Counted from the first letter of the stretch, positions 42,163-52,482 are shown. The stretch is DNA of 64,000 nt from Locusta migratoria (GCA_026315105.1 CM048744.1:361337168-361401167); one strand, 5' to 3'. Numbers and translations are program-made. Notes: generated by a model not told the origin, from the letters alone.

Positions 42163-43574
42163 TAGAGCCTTGTGTTGGGAGAGTAGCGCCAACCTTTTAT
42201 GTGTGGCTTGCCGACAACCGCCGGCTGCTATTGGTCAGTTGAGCGCGGGTGGGGCACGACCGCCATTTTAGGCCTAAGCAGTCCATCAGCGTAAATGGCA
42301 TATTTCACTTAACTGTTATTTTAGCATTTAGAGGTGTTGGAAATCTGTAGACTCATTGTGTACTAAATTAAGAGCTTAACAAAGCATTTTCGACTTTTAT
42401 ATATGGTGAAGAATGCCGCAGTGTTGTGCAGTGAATTGTTACACTAAGACAGTTCGAGGTTTCCGCATTCCACAGGGCGAAAAGGAATGCGAAAAGACGC
42501 GAATTGCGGGTACATCGCATTGGAAGAAAACATGCATTTCCATACGAGGAAGCGAAATTGTGTGAAGTAAAGAAATTAGTATTGAAATATCGAGTAAACT
42601 TCTAGGTTCATCTGTTTCTTGCGAGTAATGTTGGCCGGACAATCATGTAAGAGAGAAGATATTTTTAAAAGATACAAATACGTGAAAATCTAACATAATC
42701 TGCCGTATTTACGAATTTCGCATTTATGCTGAATATGACGAAAGTTTGGACAGGCAGAACCGTTTACATATATTGCATGTATATAAATAAGATTCGTATC
42801 TTACTCATTCTACGTAAATTTATCGCAATGTATTTAGACAAAACTTTTTTATACATTTCAAGATAGTGAACAATGCTGCTTGGACATAAATCAATCAATG
42901 AACGTGTTCCAAAATATTCCTTCGTGTCACAGTGTTGTGGAAAAACTTGTGCACGTATTTTTTAACCACTAGAGTACATATTCTTCTGAGAAAATATAAT
43001 CACCAAGTAGAGGATTCCAGCAAAGTGCGATGGTAAAAGTATTGGCATGATGAATGCCGTGAAGGTATTTTAAGACGCAGTTACTATGTAGATAAAATAC
43101 CTTTCGAATGTTTTTGACAAATTAATTTGTAATTTTCCAATTTTTATTCTTTTCCTTAGCAGCCTAAATAACTAAAATTCATATTTGTATTTTAATAAGT
43201 ACCAGTACTTTAAATGAAATATGTTAACTATAACGACTTAAAGTCTCTTATCATTACTACATATATTACTTTTGACAAAACTTTGCACGAAACAATTTTA
43301 CAACTAGTTTGCTCAAAAATAAAAGGTCTTGATCTCAGATCTCGATCTCAGATTACCAATTTCTCCTTAATATTCGCAGTAGAGGTGAGAACACGATAAA
43401 AAACTTTTGTTCATTGTTTACTTAACGTACTGTTATACCACATTGATGTTCAGACCGGTTCTCTTCATCGTAAATGCTACTTTAACTGATCCGCCCATAT
43501 CGCTGCTATTGCGAGATAGGCGTACAATTGCGGCGCCCGCCCGGTTGGCGGTACTCTCCCAATACAGGGCTCTA
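42163..43574 (+). mobile_element. P-like element, second insertion at the same GGCGACAG
   Basis: Starts TAGAGCCTTGTGTTGGGAGA at 42163 and ends, inverted, TAGAGCCCTGTATTGGGAGA at 43574. It is flanked by GGCGACAG at 42155-42162 (shared with the first insertion) and 43575-43582. Length 1412 bp. Same family as 35305-39084, in opposite orientation. It carries a THAP remnant. Confidence 0.9.
42413..42605 (+). pseudogene. THAP domain start, frameshifted
   Basis: From ATG 42413: MPQCCAVNCYTKTVRGFRIP, then QGEKE and a frameshift. A later frame reads HAFPYEEAKLCEVKKLVLKY, the downstream part of the same protein. C4, C5 and C9 are visible. The C..H pair that would complete the zinc site should lie in a later exon, and I cannot find it. 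The element copy is non-functional. Confidence 0.65.
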
Positions 43575-43703
43575 GGCGACAGCGCATCCGAACACCTCCT
43601 AGCGGCTCGAGTTGTCAACTTACACAGGGCACGTACAGCCGCTATTACATAGTTACACACGGAAGACTTTTCTTATCATCGTCTTAGTTGATACAACTAG
43701 GAA

Positions 43704-44020
43704 ATGGTTGGAAGAGGAAGTATATGTCCTATATACGGCTGTAATAACTATAAACAGGAGTCCAAAAAAAGTAAAAGAGATGCAAGTATGATAGCTTAAG
43801 CAGGCAACCATTAGGCCTACTTAGATCATTACGCTCCGATTTACCGTATTTTTTATAATTTGTTTATATCTGCAGCCAGTGGGTTATTCTTAGTCGAAGA
43901 GCTGACTTTGATGCAATTTTGAAAAAGAACAGTCCCAAGCAGTTGAATAAAAGATACGTAGTTTGCTCAGACTATTTTGTGGAAAAAGATTTTAGAAATA
44001 AGAATTTGTTAAGCCAAGTG
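43704..44020 (+). pseudogene. THAP protein of the outer P-like element, two exons
   Basis: Exon 1 from ATG 43704 reads MVGRGSICPIYGCNN, then KQESKKSKRDAS, giving the C..C half of the zinc site. A probable acceptor TTTATATCTGCAG ends at 43875. Exon 2 reads QWVILSRRADFDAI, then NKRYVVCSDYFVEKDF. In THAP domains this last stretch is C-x2-H-F; here it is CSDYF, so the metal-binding His is Tyr (CAT to TAT). A GTATGTG donor follows near 44019. It would be the DNA-binding end of the element's transposase; the rest of the transposase is not recognisable. Confidence 0.7.
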
Positions 44021-44190
44021 TATGTGTTGTAATTTGTTATTTGCGTGTGTTTAAAAAGAGGTGTTGCTTGTAATATGACAAAGAAGTTTAATCGCTAGTA
44101 TTATTTTAATTCCTATACGTATTTAATGAGTAGACGACGCTGTAAAACACCAGCACGATACCTTCACTGGCAGCAGTGGTCAACAGTTTA

Positions 44191-44192
<2 letters not shown>

Positions 44193-44259
<67 letters not shown>
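44193..44259 (+). repeat. (CT)n microsatellite
   Basis: About 33 CT units within the outer P-like element. Confidence 0.95.
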
Positions 44260-44262
<3 letters not shown>

Positions 44263-45110
44263 ACAGTAACTGAACAAGATGCAACAGCATTACTTGTAAA
44301 ATAAAATGAATTGAAAAAACTTCCATTCAGTGCATCCGTGAGTGAAATGTCTGCTGAAGACAGTGTTACTGTATGTGTATGCTGATATCAGTATCAATGA
44401 AGATAAACATATCGAAACAAATGCGAGGAATTATATTTATGGGCTGGGCAAGTAGTGGGTTGGAAGAAGAAAAATGAAAAATGGCTCTGGCATCATATAA
44501 AGATAATGAAGTTGCCACTTCCATATACAGATGAAGAGATATGGCTCAAACAAAATGCCTTTTCCGATTGCTTGTGATCAGAGTATGTCCTATAAAATGT
44601 CAGAAATTTGTAGACAAAATTTTGATAAGTGCATTGTTGAAAACACTTATGGTGTGAGAAGCAAGTTCGTTTCCTTTCTCATATATGAATCTGCCGAATT
44701 AGGAGGCGTGTGTAATAGTTATTTGTTGTTCGCAAAAAATATTTTTCAGTTCTAATTAAAGCATTTGCCAATAAGAAAAAGGATTCATCACTATCACAAA
44801 TTAGAAAGAGTAGCCTCATGTTACATCACAAATAGGCCTAAATGCTCACGAAGTGTGTGTAGATTTATAGGATTAAAATTATGTATTGTATTATTTCAGT
44901 TCGAATTCTAGCCAAATAAACTGTACAGAACCGATTGCTTTACTTTCTTTTGAAATCTACACCTTAAATGAATTAGCATCTAGCATAATTTCTTAAATGG
45001 TGCAACAATATACAATTTGCGCTCTAAATGCGATACGCAGGGAAATAAAATTCGGAGTAGCATACGTGAAGCGAGGTACAGTATACAACTCGAGTCAATA
45101 GATGTGTCTG
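44260..45110. other. Interior of P-like element, no gene recognised
   Basis: A 74-residue plus-strand frame (44531-44755, with EICRQNFDKCIVENTYGVRSK) may be a remnant of transposase coding sequence, but I see no diagnostic motif. Confidence 0.3.
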
Positions 45111-46068
45111 CTACCGGTGTCGCCTGGCAAACGCATGCAAATGTCTCGGAGTTTCCGCTATTATCTTTATAAGCTATTTGCTACATCCATTTGAATCTGT
45201 TTACTGTATTCATCTCTTGGTCTCCTTATGCGATTTTTACTCCCCACACTTCCCTCCAATGCTAAATTTACGATTCCTTGATGTCTAAGAATGTGTCCTA
45301 CCAAGCGATCCCTTCTTTTAGTCAAGGTATGCCAGAAATTCCTATTCTTCCTAATTCTGTTCAGTACCTCTTCATTAGTTATGCGATCTACCCACCTAAT
45401 CTTCAGCATTCTTCTGTAGCACCACATTTCAAAAGCCTCTATCGTCTTCCTGTCCGCACTGTTTATCGTCCATGTTTCACTCCCGTACGAAGCAACACTC
45501 CACACAAATGCCTTCAGTAAAGATTTCCTTACAGTCAATATTCGATGTTAGCAAATTTCTCTTTTTCAAAAATTCTTTTCTCCCCTTTGCCATTCTGCAT
45601 TTTATATGCTCTGTACTGCGACCATCATTTGTTACTTACTGCCCAAGTAACAAAACTCATCTACCACCTTCATTGTTTCATTACCTAATCTAATTCCTTC
45701 AGCATCGCCTGATTTTCTAAGACTTCATTCCATTATCTTTGTTTTGTTCTTGTTAATCTTCATTTTATACGCTCTCTTCGACACACTGTCCATTCCATTC
45801 AACAGCTCTTCCAGGTCCTTTGCTGTCTTTGACAGAATTACAATGTCATTAGCAAAACGAAATGTTTTTATTTCTTCACCCTGAACTTTAATCCCTATTC
45901 CAAATTCTTCCTTGCTTTCCTTCACCGTCTGCTCGATGTACAAATTGAGTAACATCGGATAAAGGCTTCAATCCTGCCTTACTCCCTAACTAATGCTTCT
46001 TTTTCAAGCCCTTCAAGTCTAATAACTGCGGTCTGGCTTTTCTACAAGTTGTAAATAACTCTCCTTGC

Positions 46069-46995
46069 CACTAAAGACATTGAGATGTAATAGGCAAGCT
46101 ATAGAGCTAAGTGTTTACTTCTTCATCACCCAAATAAATTAAACGAATTATTTTATTAGAACCTCAAATTAGTGGTGACTCACTTAGGCGAGTACATCGT
46201 CACTGATAAATTCATTGACTGCGATAAAACTGTGCTAATACCCCGCATTAACCTCACACCTTATGATCCAGCCAGGCCTTTCCAAATGATAAGACAATTC
46301 CCAATAAAAGTAGCCTCCGCTATGACCATAAATAAATCATAAGGTCAGATGCTTCAAGGGCAGGATTATATTTACCAGAATCTGTTTCTCGCATGGACAG
46401 TTATACGTGATTTCTTCACGAGTTCGCTCATTCAGTGATATATATGTTTGCGCTAAAGATACATTATAACTACGTACTAACAATTTTTTCAAAGATGTTT
46501 TGAAAAATAAACGAGTTTTTAAAAATTAAAATGAAATAGTCAATATCCGTATTTTTATATGTTCACAATTAAGCATATTGTATTTAATTGTATGAATTTT
46601 CTTACAATGTGACTAATATTTGTTACTACTATACAAAGTTTTTTCTTTTTCTTTTTTTTTACGTATGTACTTGCATTTACCTTTTCTCCATTACCATCTT
46701 ACTTATCTGTAACTGATCAGGATAGAGTGATAATTATTTGCACGGGTCAACTAGTCTTCCATTAATACCATTTAAGCTTTTCTTGCCGCGGTCCTCTATA
46801 CTATTTTCTTCTTTTAAGTTTTCCCCTCGTTTATTTCTATTTAATGGTGTTATAGACGTAATCGATAGATATTAAGATCAATATGAAAAAATTGAACTTT
46901 CCCCTCTGAAGGAACTGAACTGCATCTGCAGGAACTGTTTCAGTAACTGACACATTTTGTTGGGGAAATATCGTGCGACTTATTATGTGGACTGC
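46069..46995. other. AT-rich, no gene recognised
   Basis: No coding motif and no recognised repeat. Confidence 0.35.
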
Positions 46996-46999
46996 CAAG

Positions 47000-47412
47000 A
47001 CCGCTAATGATGAAACAATTTATTTTATTTCATTACCAGTTTCAGCAGAACTAGCTGCCATCCTCAGATGCTCTCATTTCATGAAACTAGACGTCATCGT
47101 CGTCGTTGAAAACGGAATGTGCTGTAGTTATATATTACCATACTGGGTAGTCACAAATATTTAAATAAAATTAGTATGGTCGAGGTCGTTGAGGTAATAT
47201 ATACAAAAAAATGGGACCATTTGTGCTCGTGATTTTAACATTGTCGTATTCAAATTTGTATTTCAGTAATTTTATTGCTTTGACGACCCAGTATGACAAT
47301 ACATTGTATAACTTAAGCGCATTTCAACAACGACGATGAAAGCTAGATTTATTACGTGAGAACATCTGAGGATGGCAGCTAGTTTTGCTGAAACTGGTAA
47401 TGGTTTCAAAAT
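47000..47412. repeat. Foldback element with hammerhead-like motif in both arms
   Basis: The arms at about 47020-47085 and 47363-47412 are inverted copies. Read outward, each has CATCTGAGGATGGCAGCTAG, then TTCTGCTGAAACTGGTAATG or TTTTGCTGAAACTGGTAATG (minus 47070-47034; plus 47366-47400). CTGAGGA fits the CUGANGA box and GAAAC the second conserved box. The spacing to stem II is imperfect. Confidence 0.65.
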
Positions 47413-47414
47413 AA

Positions 47415-47660
47415 GCGGAGTGTGCGCTGATATGAACTTCCTGGCAGATTAAAATTGTGTGCCAGAATCGGGATTCGAAACTGGGACCTTTGCCTTTCGC
47501 GGGCAAGCGCTCTACCACTGACCTAACCCGGCACGACTCACGCCTCGGGATAGCTCAGTGGTAGAGCGCTTGCCCGCGAAAGGCAAAGGTCCCAGGTTCA
47601 AGTCCCGGTTCCGATACACAATTTCAATCTGCCAGGAAGTTTCACATATAAGAACTGTTT
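47415..47660. repeat. Head-to-head tRNA-like SINE pair (foldback)
   Basis: A minus-strand head (47465-47535) and a plus-strand head (47547-47620) of the same tRNA-like unit face each other, with about 10 bases between. The plus head is GGGATAGCTCAGTGGTAGAG, then GGCAAAGGTCCCAGGTTCAAG. Both outer sides carry CTTCCTGGCAGATT(A/G)AAA. The plus head is well preserved with paired anticodon stem (TTGCC/GGCAA), but its loop CGCGAAA lacks U33, so it is probably not a working tRNA. Confidence 0.75.
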
Positions 47661-47714
47661 ATCCAGTTTCGTCGTAAGAATAAATGTCATATGCGAAAAC
47701 TGCTGTTTTAATTC

Positions 47715-48225
47715 TGTGAGAAAACAAGGGACCTGGAAGAGCAATTGAACGGAATGGACAATGTGTTCAAAGGAGCGTGTAAAATTAACATTAACAAGAG
47801 TAATGGAACTCAGTCTAAAAATCAGGCGATGCTGAAGGAATTTAGATAAAGAAATAAAGGTGGTATTGGCAGTGGGAAGAAAAGCGCTTTCGAACAAGAG
47901 AAATTGGCTAACATTTTTTCTGAAGGCATTTGTATGAATTGTTGCCTTGTATTAGAGTGAAACATGGACGATAAATAGTTCAGACAGAAGATCGATGGAG
48001 GCTTTTGAAATGTGGTGCTACAGAAGAATGCTGAAAATTAGGTGGGTAGATAGTGTAAATGATGAGGAGGTACTGAATAAAATGTGGGAGAAATGGAATT
48101 TCTGGCATACCTTGTACAGGAAAGGATCGATTGATATGACATTCTTAGACATCAAGAAATCGTGAATTTAGCGATGGTGGAAAGTGTATGGGTTAAAAAA
48201 CAGCAGAGACGACAAAAAGGCGTTG
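47715..48225 (+). pseudogene. LINE1 fragment, heavily decayed
   Basis: Matches the region from LEEQLNGMD (47730) through KAFVW and AFEMWCYRRMLKIRWVDSV (48000-48060) to EFLDIKKS-like remains of RHQGIVNLA. Several internal deletions (for example after NKSN at 47800). The 3' end is missing: similarity stops at AGCAGAGACGACAAAAAG near 48218. Confidence 0.8.
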
Positions 48226-48382
48226 TCAGAAAATTTTACTGAAAGTAATACAAGGAAGGAAAGGTCGGCGCCTGAAATTTTCGCACTGGGCGTGAAAACT
48301 CCTGGACTCTGACCCGTCACAGATGTTAGAATCCAGATCCACTACGAGAATCGCTGCAAACAGCGCTGGGATTTAGTTGCCA

Positions 48383-48676
48383 TCTGTAGCATAATGATAG
48401 AATGCCAGACTAAAGGTCACAGGTTCGATCCCCAAGCGGACCTAGGATTTTTATCTGTCACTTTCCACTTCTTTCACCTCTTTGCTGATGTGAAAAATAC
48501 CGAGTAGCACTGTGGTTCGGAACCCACGTTAAACTGTAGGTCCCCATATCACTAACTGGGTAAGTCAGTTCGAAGGTTGGAGGAAGGCAACGGTATACCA
48601 CCCCCAAACAATACCATACCTAGTAAAGCACCGTGGTGTTCAAACCAATCTTCTAATTGTTGACTGCTATACCTTT
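48383..48676 (+). mobile_element. SINE2, plus orientation
   Basis: Head CTGTAGCATAATGATAGAATG and ACAGGTTCGATCCCC (box B), then the family body in the sense direction: CACTTTCCACTTCTTTCACC, CGGAACCCACGTTAAACTG, GGTTGGAGGAAGGCAACGG. It ends ...CAACAAT-type tail variant TTGTTGACTGCTATACC. Confidence 0.88.
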
Positions 48677-48694
48677 TCTACCACTTTAATAAGG

Positions 48695-50595
48695 CATGGA
48701 TGCAAAATATCACACGAATTATTTACAGAAGGATGGAAAAGCTGGTAGAAGCCGACCTCGGGGAAGATTAGTTTGATTTCAGGAGAAATGTAGGAACACG
48801 GGAGGCAATACTCACTTTACGGCTTATCCTAGAAGATAGATTAAGAAAAGGCAAACCTACATTTCTAGCTTTTGTAGATTTGGAGAAGGCTTTTGACGAT
48901 GTTGATTGGAATAAACTCTTTCAAGTTCTGAAGCAAGCAGGAGTAAAATATAGGGAGCGTAAGGTTATTAACAACTTGTACAAAAACCAGACAGCGGTTG
49001 TCAGAGTTAAAGGGCATGAAAAGGATGCATTGGTTGGGAAGGGAGTAAGACAGGGCTGTAGCCTTTCTGCAATGTTATTCAATTTGTACACCGAGCAAGA
49101 TATAAAGGAAATCAAGGAGAAATTTGGAGAACAAATTAAAGTTCAGGATGAAGAAATAAAAACATTGCGTTTTGCCGGTGGCATTGTAATTTTGACAGAG
49201 ACAGCAAAGAACCTGGAATAGGAGTTGAACGGAATGGACAGTGTGCTGAAAGATGCATATAGGATGAATAACAAGAAAAAAACAACGGTAATGAAGTGCA
49301 GTCTAATAAAATCAGGTGATGAAGGAATTAGATTAGGTAACGAAACAAAGGAGGTAGATGAGTTTTGTTACTTGGGCAGTAAAATAACAAATGGTCACAG
49401 TATAGAGGATATTAAATGCAGAATGGGAATTGGTTGAAAAGCGTTCTTGAAAAAGAGAAAACATCGAATACTGATTTAAGCCTAAGGAAGTCCTTTCTAC
49501 ATCTACATGGGATTCTCTGCAAATCACATTTAAGTGCTTGGCAGAGGGTTCATCGAACCGCCAATTATACTATTTATCTCCCATTCCATTCTCCAATAGC
49601 GCGCGGGAAGAAAACCCCTGAATCTCTCCGTTCGAGTTCTGATTTCCCGTATTTTATTATGATGATCATTTCTACCTATGTAAGTGGGAGTCAACAATAA
49701 TTTTTCGCATTCGGAGGAGAATGTTGGCGACTGGAGTTTCGTAAGTAGCCGATAAGCGCCGTTGTTGTAATGATTCCAATTCCAGATCTTGTATCATTTC
49801 CGTAACGCTGCCTCCTCTGTATTGTGACAACACGAAACGAGCTGCCCTTCTCTGGACTCTTTCGATGTCCTCCGTCAAACCCATCTGATAAGGATCCGAC
49901 ACTGGGCATCAATACTCCAAATATGAACGGACAAGCATAGTGTATGCAGTTTCTTTTGCTTTTCTGCTGCATCTTTTAAGGGTTCTGCCAATAAAACGCA
50001 GTCTCTGGTTCGCCTTACCCACGATATTATCTACGTGTTCTTTCCAATTTAAGTCTGAAATAATAGTAATTCCTAGGTATTTGGTGGAGTTTACGGCCTT
50101 CACTTTTGACTGATTTATCTTGTAAACAAAGTTTAACGGATTTCTTTTCGTACTCATTCTGAAGGCATTTGTGTGGAGTATTGCCTTGTATGGGAGTGAA
50201 ACATGGACGATAAACAGTGCGGACAGGAAGAGGATAGAGAATTTTGAAATGTGGTGCTACAGAAGAATGCTGAAGATTAGGTGGGTGGATCGCGTAACTA
50301 ATGAGGAGTAACTGAACAGAATTGGGGAGCATAGGAATTTTTTGGCATACCTTGACTAAAAGAAGGGATCGATTGGTAGGTCATATTCTTAGACATCAAG
50401 GAATCGTGAATTTAGCATTGGAGGGAAGTGTTTGGGGGTAAAAACCGCAGAGGAAGACCAAGAGATGGATACAGTAAGCAGATTCAGACAGATGTAGGTT
50501 GCCGTCCTTATGTGAAGAGGTTGTTCAGGATAGGGTATTGTGGAGAGTTGCATCAAACCAGTTTCAGGACTGAAGACCACAACAATAACAATCAC
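48695..50595 (+). pseudogene. LINE1 copy, split by LINE2
   Basis: The RT part is 48695-49497 (frame 48880-49221: FDDVDWNKLFQVLKQAG, VRQGCSLSAMLFNLYTEQDI, then RFAGGIVIL). The FADD block has become FAGG, so both catalytic Asp residues are lost. The reading breaks at RKSFL (49497) and resumes at KAFVW at 50158. Then comes AFEMW-type ENFEMWCYRRMLKIRWVDRV, RHQGIVNLALEG and the 3' end GACTGAAGACCACAACAAT near 50570. Confidence 0.9.
49498..50157 (-). pseudogene. LINE2 (CR1-like) C-terminal RT region, nested in LINE1
   Basis: Minus frames: 50157-49909 gives INQSKVKAVNSTKYLGITI, ISDLNWKEHVDNIVGKAN and RSYLEY. After a stop/frameshift 49902-49672 gives MGLTEDIERVQRRAARFVLS and SLQQRRL. The YLGI.I.SDL.W..H......A...L.F..R, then IE.VQRRAARFV order marks the thumb region of CR1/Jockey-type LINEs. 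Its 3' end at 49498 (ACATCTACATGGG on the plus strand) interrupts LINE1. 5'-truncated. Confidence 0.85.
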
Positions 50596-50689
50596 CACCA
50601 GCTCATACAACGCATTAACACAGAAAAAAATAATCAAATTGACTACAAACCAAAGCTGCTAAATTTACATGGATATCGTTTCTATGAAT

Positions 50690-51060
50690 AATGGTGTTAT
50701 TGTCACCACTTTTAAACAGCAGATGTAAGATGAAGGGTATTTTCAATGAATAATCGCAATTCTAATTTTAATTTTGATGTTGTCGTATTTGGCACTAATG
50801 AACCTTTAATAATTGATGTGCAATATGTAAGCATTATTTTCTATTATTAGTTTTCAAAGTTTTATATCTGACTCCGTGGTGTAATATAGTGTAATACTAC
50901 ATAACTATGAAGTATTTTTTCAATGTAGCTTTTCAATCTCCTGTTGATGGCGAACAGTGCCGAAACCAGTATAATGTAATAAACAAGAATATTGCAGACA
51001 GCTGTTGACGCAAGAATGGTTTTTTGAAATACATTGTGACTGTAGATCATCAGTAGAAAA
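50690..51060 (+). repeat. Element with one hammerhead-like motif
   Basis: At 50941-50972: CTGTTGATGGCGAACAGTGC then CGAAACCAGTATAATG, with a GGC/GCC stem abutting GAAAC. No inverted partner is evident in this stretch. The rest is AT-rich without coding sequence. Confidence 0.45.
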
Positions 51061-51429
51061 CAACCTTAAATAGCATTAATATAGGTCAAGATAATACGAA
51101 AATAATCAGTCTAGTAAGTGTACACATATGATCAAAAATATCCTTTTAGTGATTTTTAGAAACACATTGCGCGTTGCTACAAGTACGACGAACAAACAAA
51201 AATCGCTGCTTTAAAAGTACCGAACATTAAGGGCAACCGGCTGGTTATCGGCGCTGCTTTCTGGGACTGGGAGATATCCCGGTCTCTGCTTGAAACTTCT
51301 CTGCGTGTTAACAACATGGATCCGTGAGGTTATTAGGTGATTTTCCACGTCCCCAGTGGATGAAATCGGTGCGGGCTGGTATGCAAGCTCCACATCATTT
51401 ACATGAAGAAAACTTTTTCACACTGTACA

Positions 51430-52020
51430 TACATAAAACTATACACAGATAGTTTGGATATACAGACTTCCGTCTACTCTTTAACACGACAAATACGCAG
51501 TAACAATGCCGACCCCGCGTCATTGCGGAATAAAGGCAGCGCGAAAAATACATGTATGTCAGCATTTATTATTATGTCTGTTCCAAGGGAACAAACGTTG
51601 GCAGTGGTCCGCAGTAGAGATAAATATATACGTGTATATGCTTCGCAAATTGCGAAATTTCCCGATGTCTGCTGCTCCTGTAAGATGGACAAACGATATG
51701 CAACACATGAAAATTTGTGCCGGACCGGGACTCGAACCCGGGTTTTCCGTTTTTCGCGAGCGGTCGCCTTAACCACTCGGCCAGCCGTGCACGCTCCCCG
51801 GCCAGACCCCAACTTCCATGTGTTGCACTTGCCTCGATCCCTCACATGCCCGGTCCGGCACAAATTTTCATGTGTTTCAGATCGTTTGTCCATCTTACAG
51901 GAGCAGCCGACGTCGGGAAATTTCGCGATTTGCGAAGATATACATGAATATGTCAGCATTAATGTGCATACAAAATCGGTCATCTGAAGAAGTCGGTCTA
52001 AGCCTTTGCTATATCTATTC
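51430..52020. repeat. Foldback element with tRNA-like core
   Basis: The left arm (51640-51720) CTTCGCAAATTGCGAAATTT, GTAAGATGGACAAACGAT, GAAAATTTGTGCCGGA is mirrored at 51845-51955 (CTTCGCAAATCGCGAAATTT inverted). The centre is a minus-strand tRNA-like head (GGACTCGAACCCGGG box B complement, CTTAACCACTCGGCCA box A complement) at 51728-51785. Open frames on both strands are by-products of the palindrome. Confidence 0.75.
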
Positions 52021-52429
52021 AGTTTTTCAGTATGAAGTTGCATTATCAAAACGTTTATCTCCCATGCAGCTTAATAAGAAGACCAGAAACTAACAGCATT
52101 TCAACAATTTGCTATTGCAATGCGTGCACACACGATATAAGGTAAGCAACTTAGGTCCTTCACTCCCATCGGCTGTCACTGAGGAGCTGTGACAACACAA
52201 ACATGAGAGGTATTCACAAATGGTATTTTGTTTGACACATCAAACTAGCTTCACACACACGTATCGTATAGACACCGCACCAGTATTTTTGAGAAGTAAT
52301 GGCAAACTTTTTGGTATATGTCTTGCGCAACTAGGATCAAATACAATTACTTCTGCTTTTCTTGTCTTCACCACAAGTATACTTTGCACCTGTAATTGTA
52401 AGTACAATGTAGCAAACTTCAAACAATTC

Positions 52430-52482
52430 TTACCGGTGAAGCCAGGACAACAGAAGCATTGCCACTGAAGAGGTCTCAACAT
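52430..52482 (-). CDS. Candidate EGF-like exon end
   Basis: The minus strand reads LQWQCFCCPGFTG followed by a near-consensus splice donor, CACCG|GTAAGAAT (donor at about 52437-52430). CxC..GFTG is the end of an EGF-like repeat, and exon boundaries at this place are common in EGF proteins. A possible acceptor (ACCTCTTCAG) lies just upstream, which would make a very short exon. The first cysteines are not found. It may be chance or an exon of an extracellular protein. Confidence 0.3.

Larger units (their letters stand above)
40641..45179 (+). mobile_element. P-like THAP transposon hosting two further insertions
   Basis: Inverted ends AAATAGCTTATAAAGATA followed by (T/A)TA(T/G)CGGAAACTC at 40642 and, inverted, ending 45179. 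TSD of 8 bp with two changes: CCTACATG (40633-40640) and GCTACATC (45180-45187), the LINE1 site reading CCTACATC in the intact copy at 19450. Its own sequence is about 1.65 kb, including a two-exon THAP gene (43704-44020). Two other elements (40693-42154, 42163-43574) sit near its left end. Confidence 0.8.
40529..46068 (-). pseudogene. LINE1 copy split by a P-like element
   Basis: The 3' end is at 40529-40640 (GGTCTTCAGTCCGGAGACTG, GAACGGCAACCTACAT). The LINE resumes at 45180 (CTACATCCATTTGAATCTG). The minus frame 45538-45167 gives RKSLLKAFVWSVASYGSETW, AFEMWCYRRMLKIRW, TNEEVLNRIRKNRNFW. The frame 45955-45725 gives LLNLYIEQTVKESKEEF and RFANDIVIL, where the second catalytic Asp is replaced (FAND for FADD). 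Copy ends near 46068, in the KNQTAVIR region. Everything between 40641 and 45179 is later insertion. Confidence 0.9.

Noticed and set aside
47547..47620. Candidate functional tRNA gene
   Set aside because: Boxes A and B and an anticodon stem are present, but the loop lacks U33 and the unit recurs as a SINE/foldback head.
51403..52049. Long open frames (194 plus, 191 minus) over the 51.5-kb foldback
   Set aside because: The palindrome makes the two strands mirror each other, so the frames are related by-products. They contain tRNA-like SINE sequence.
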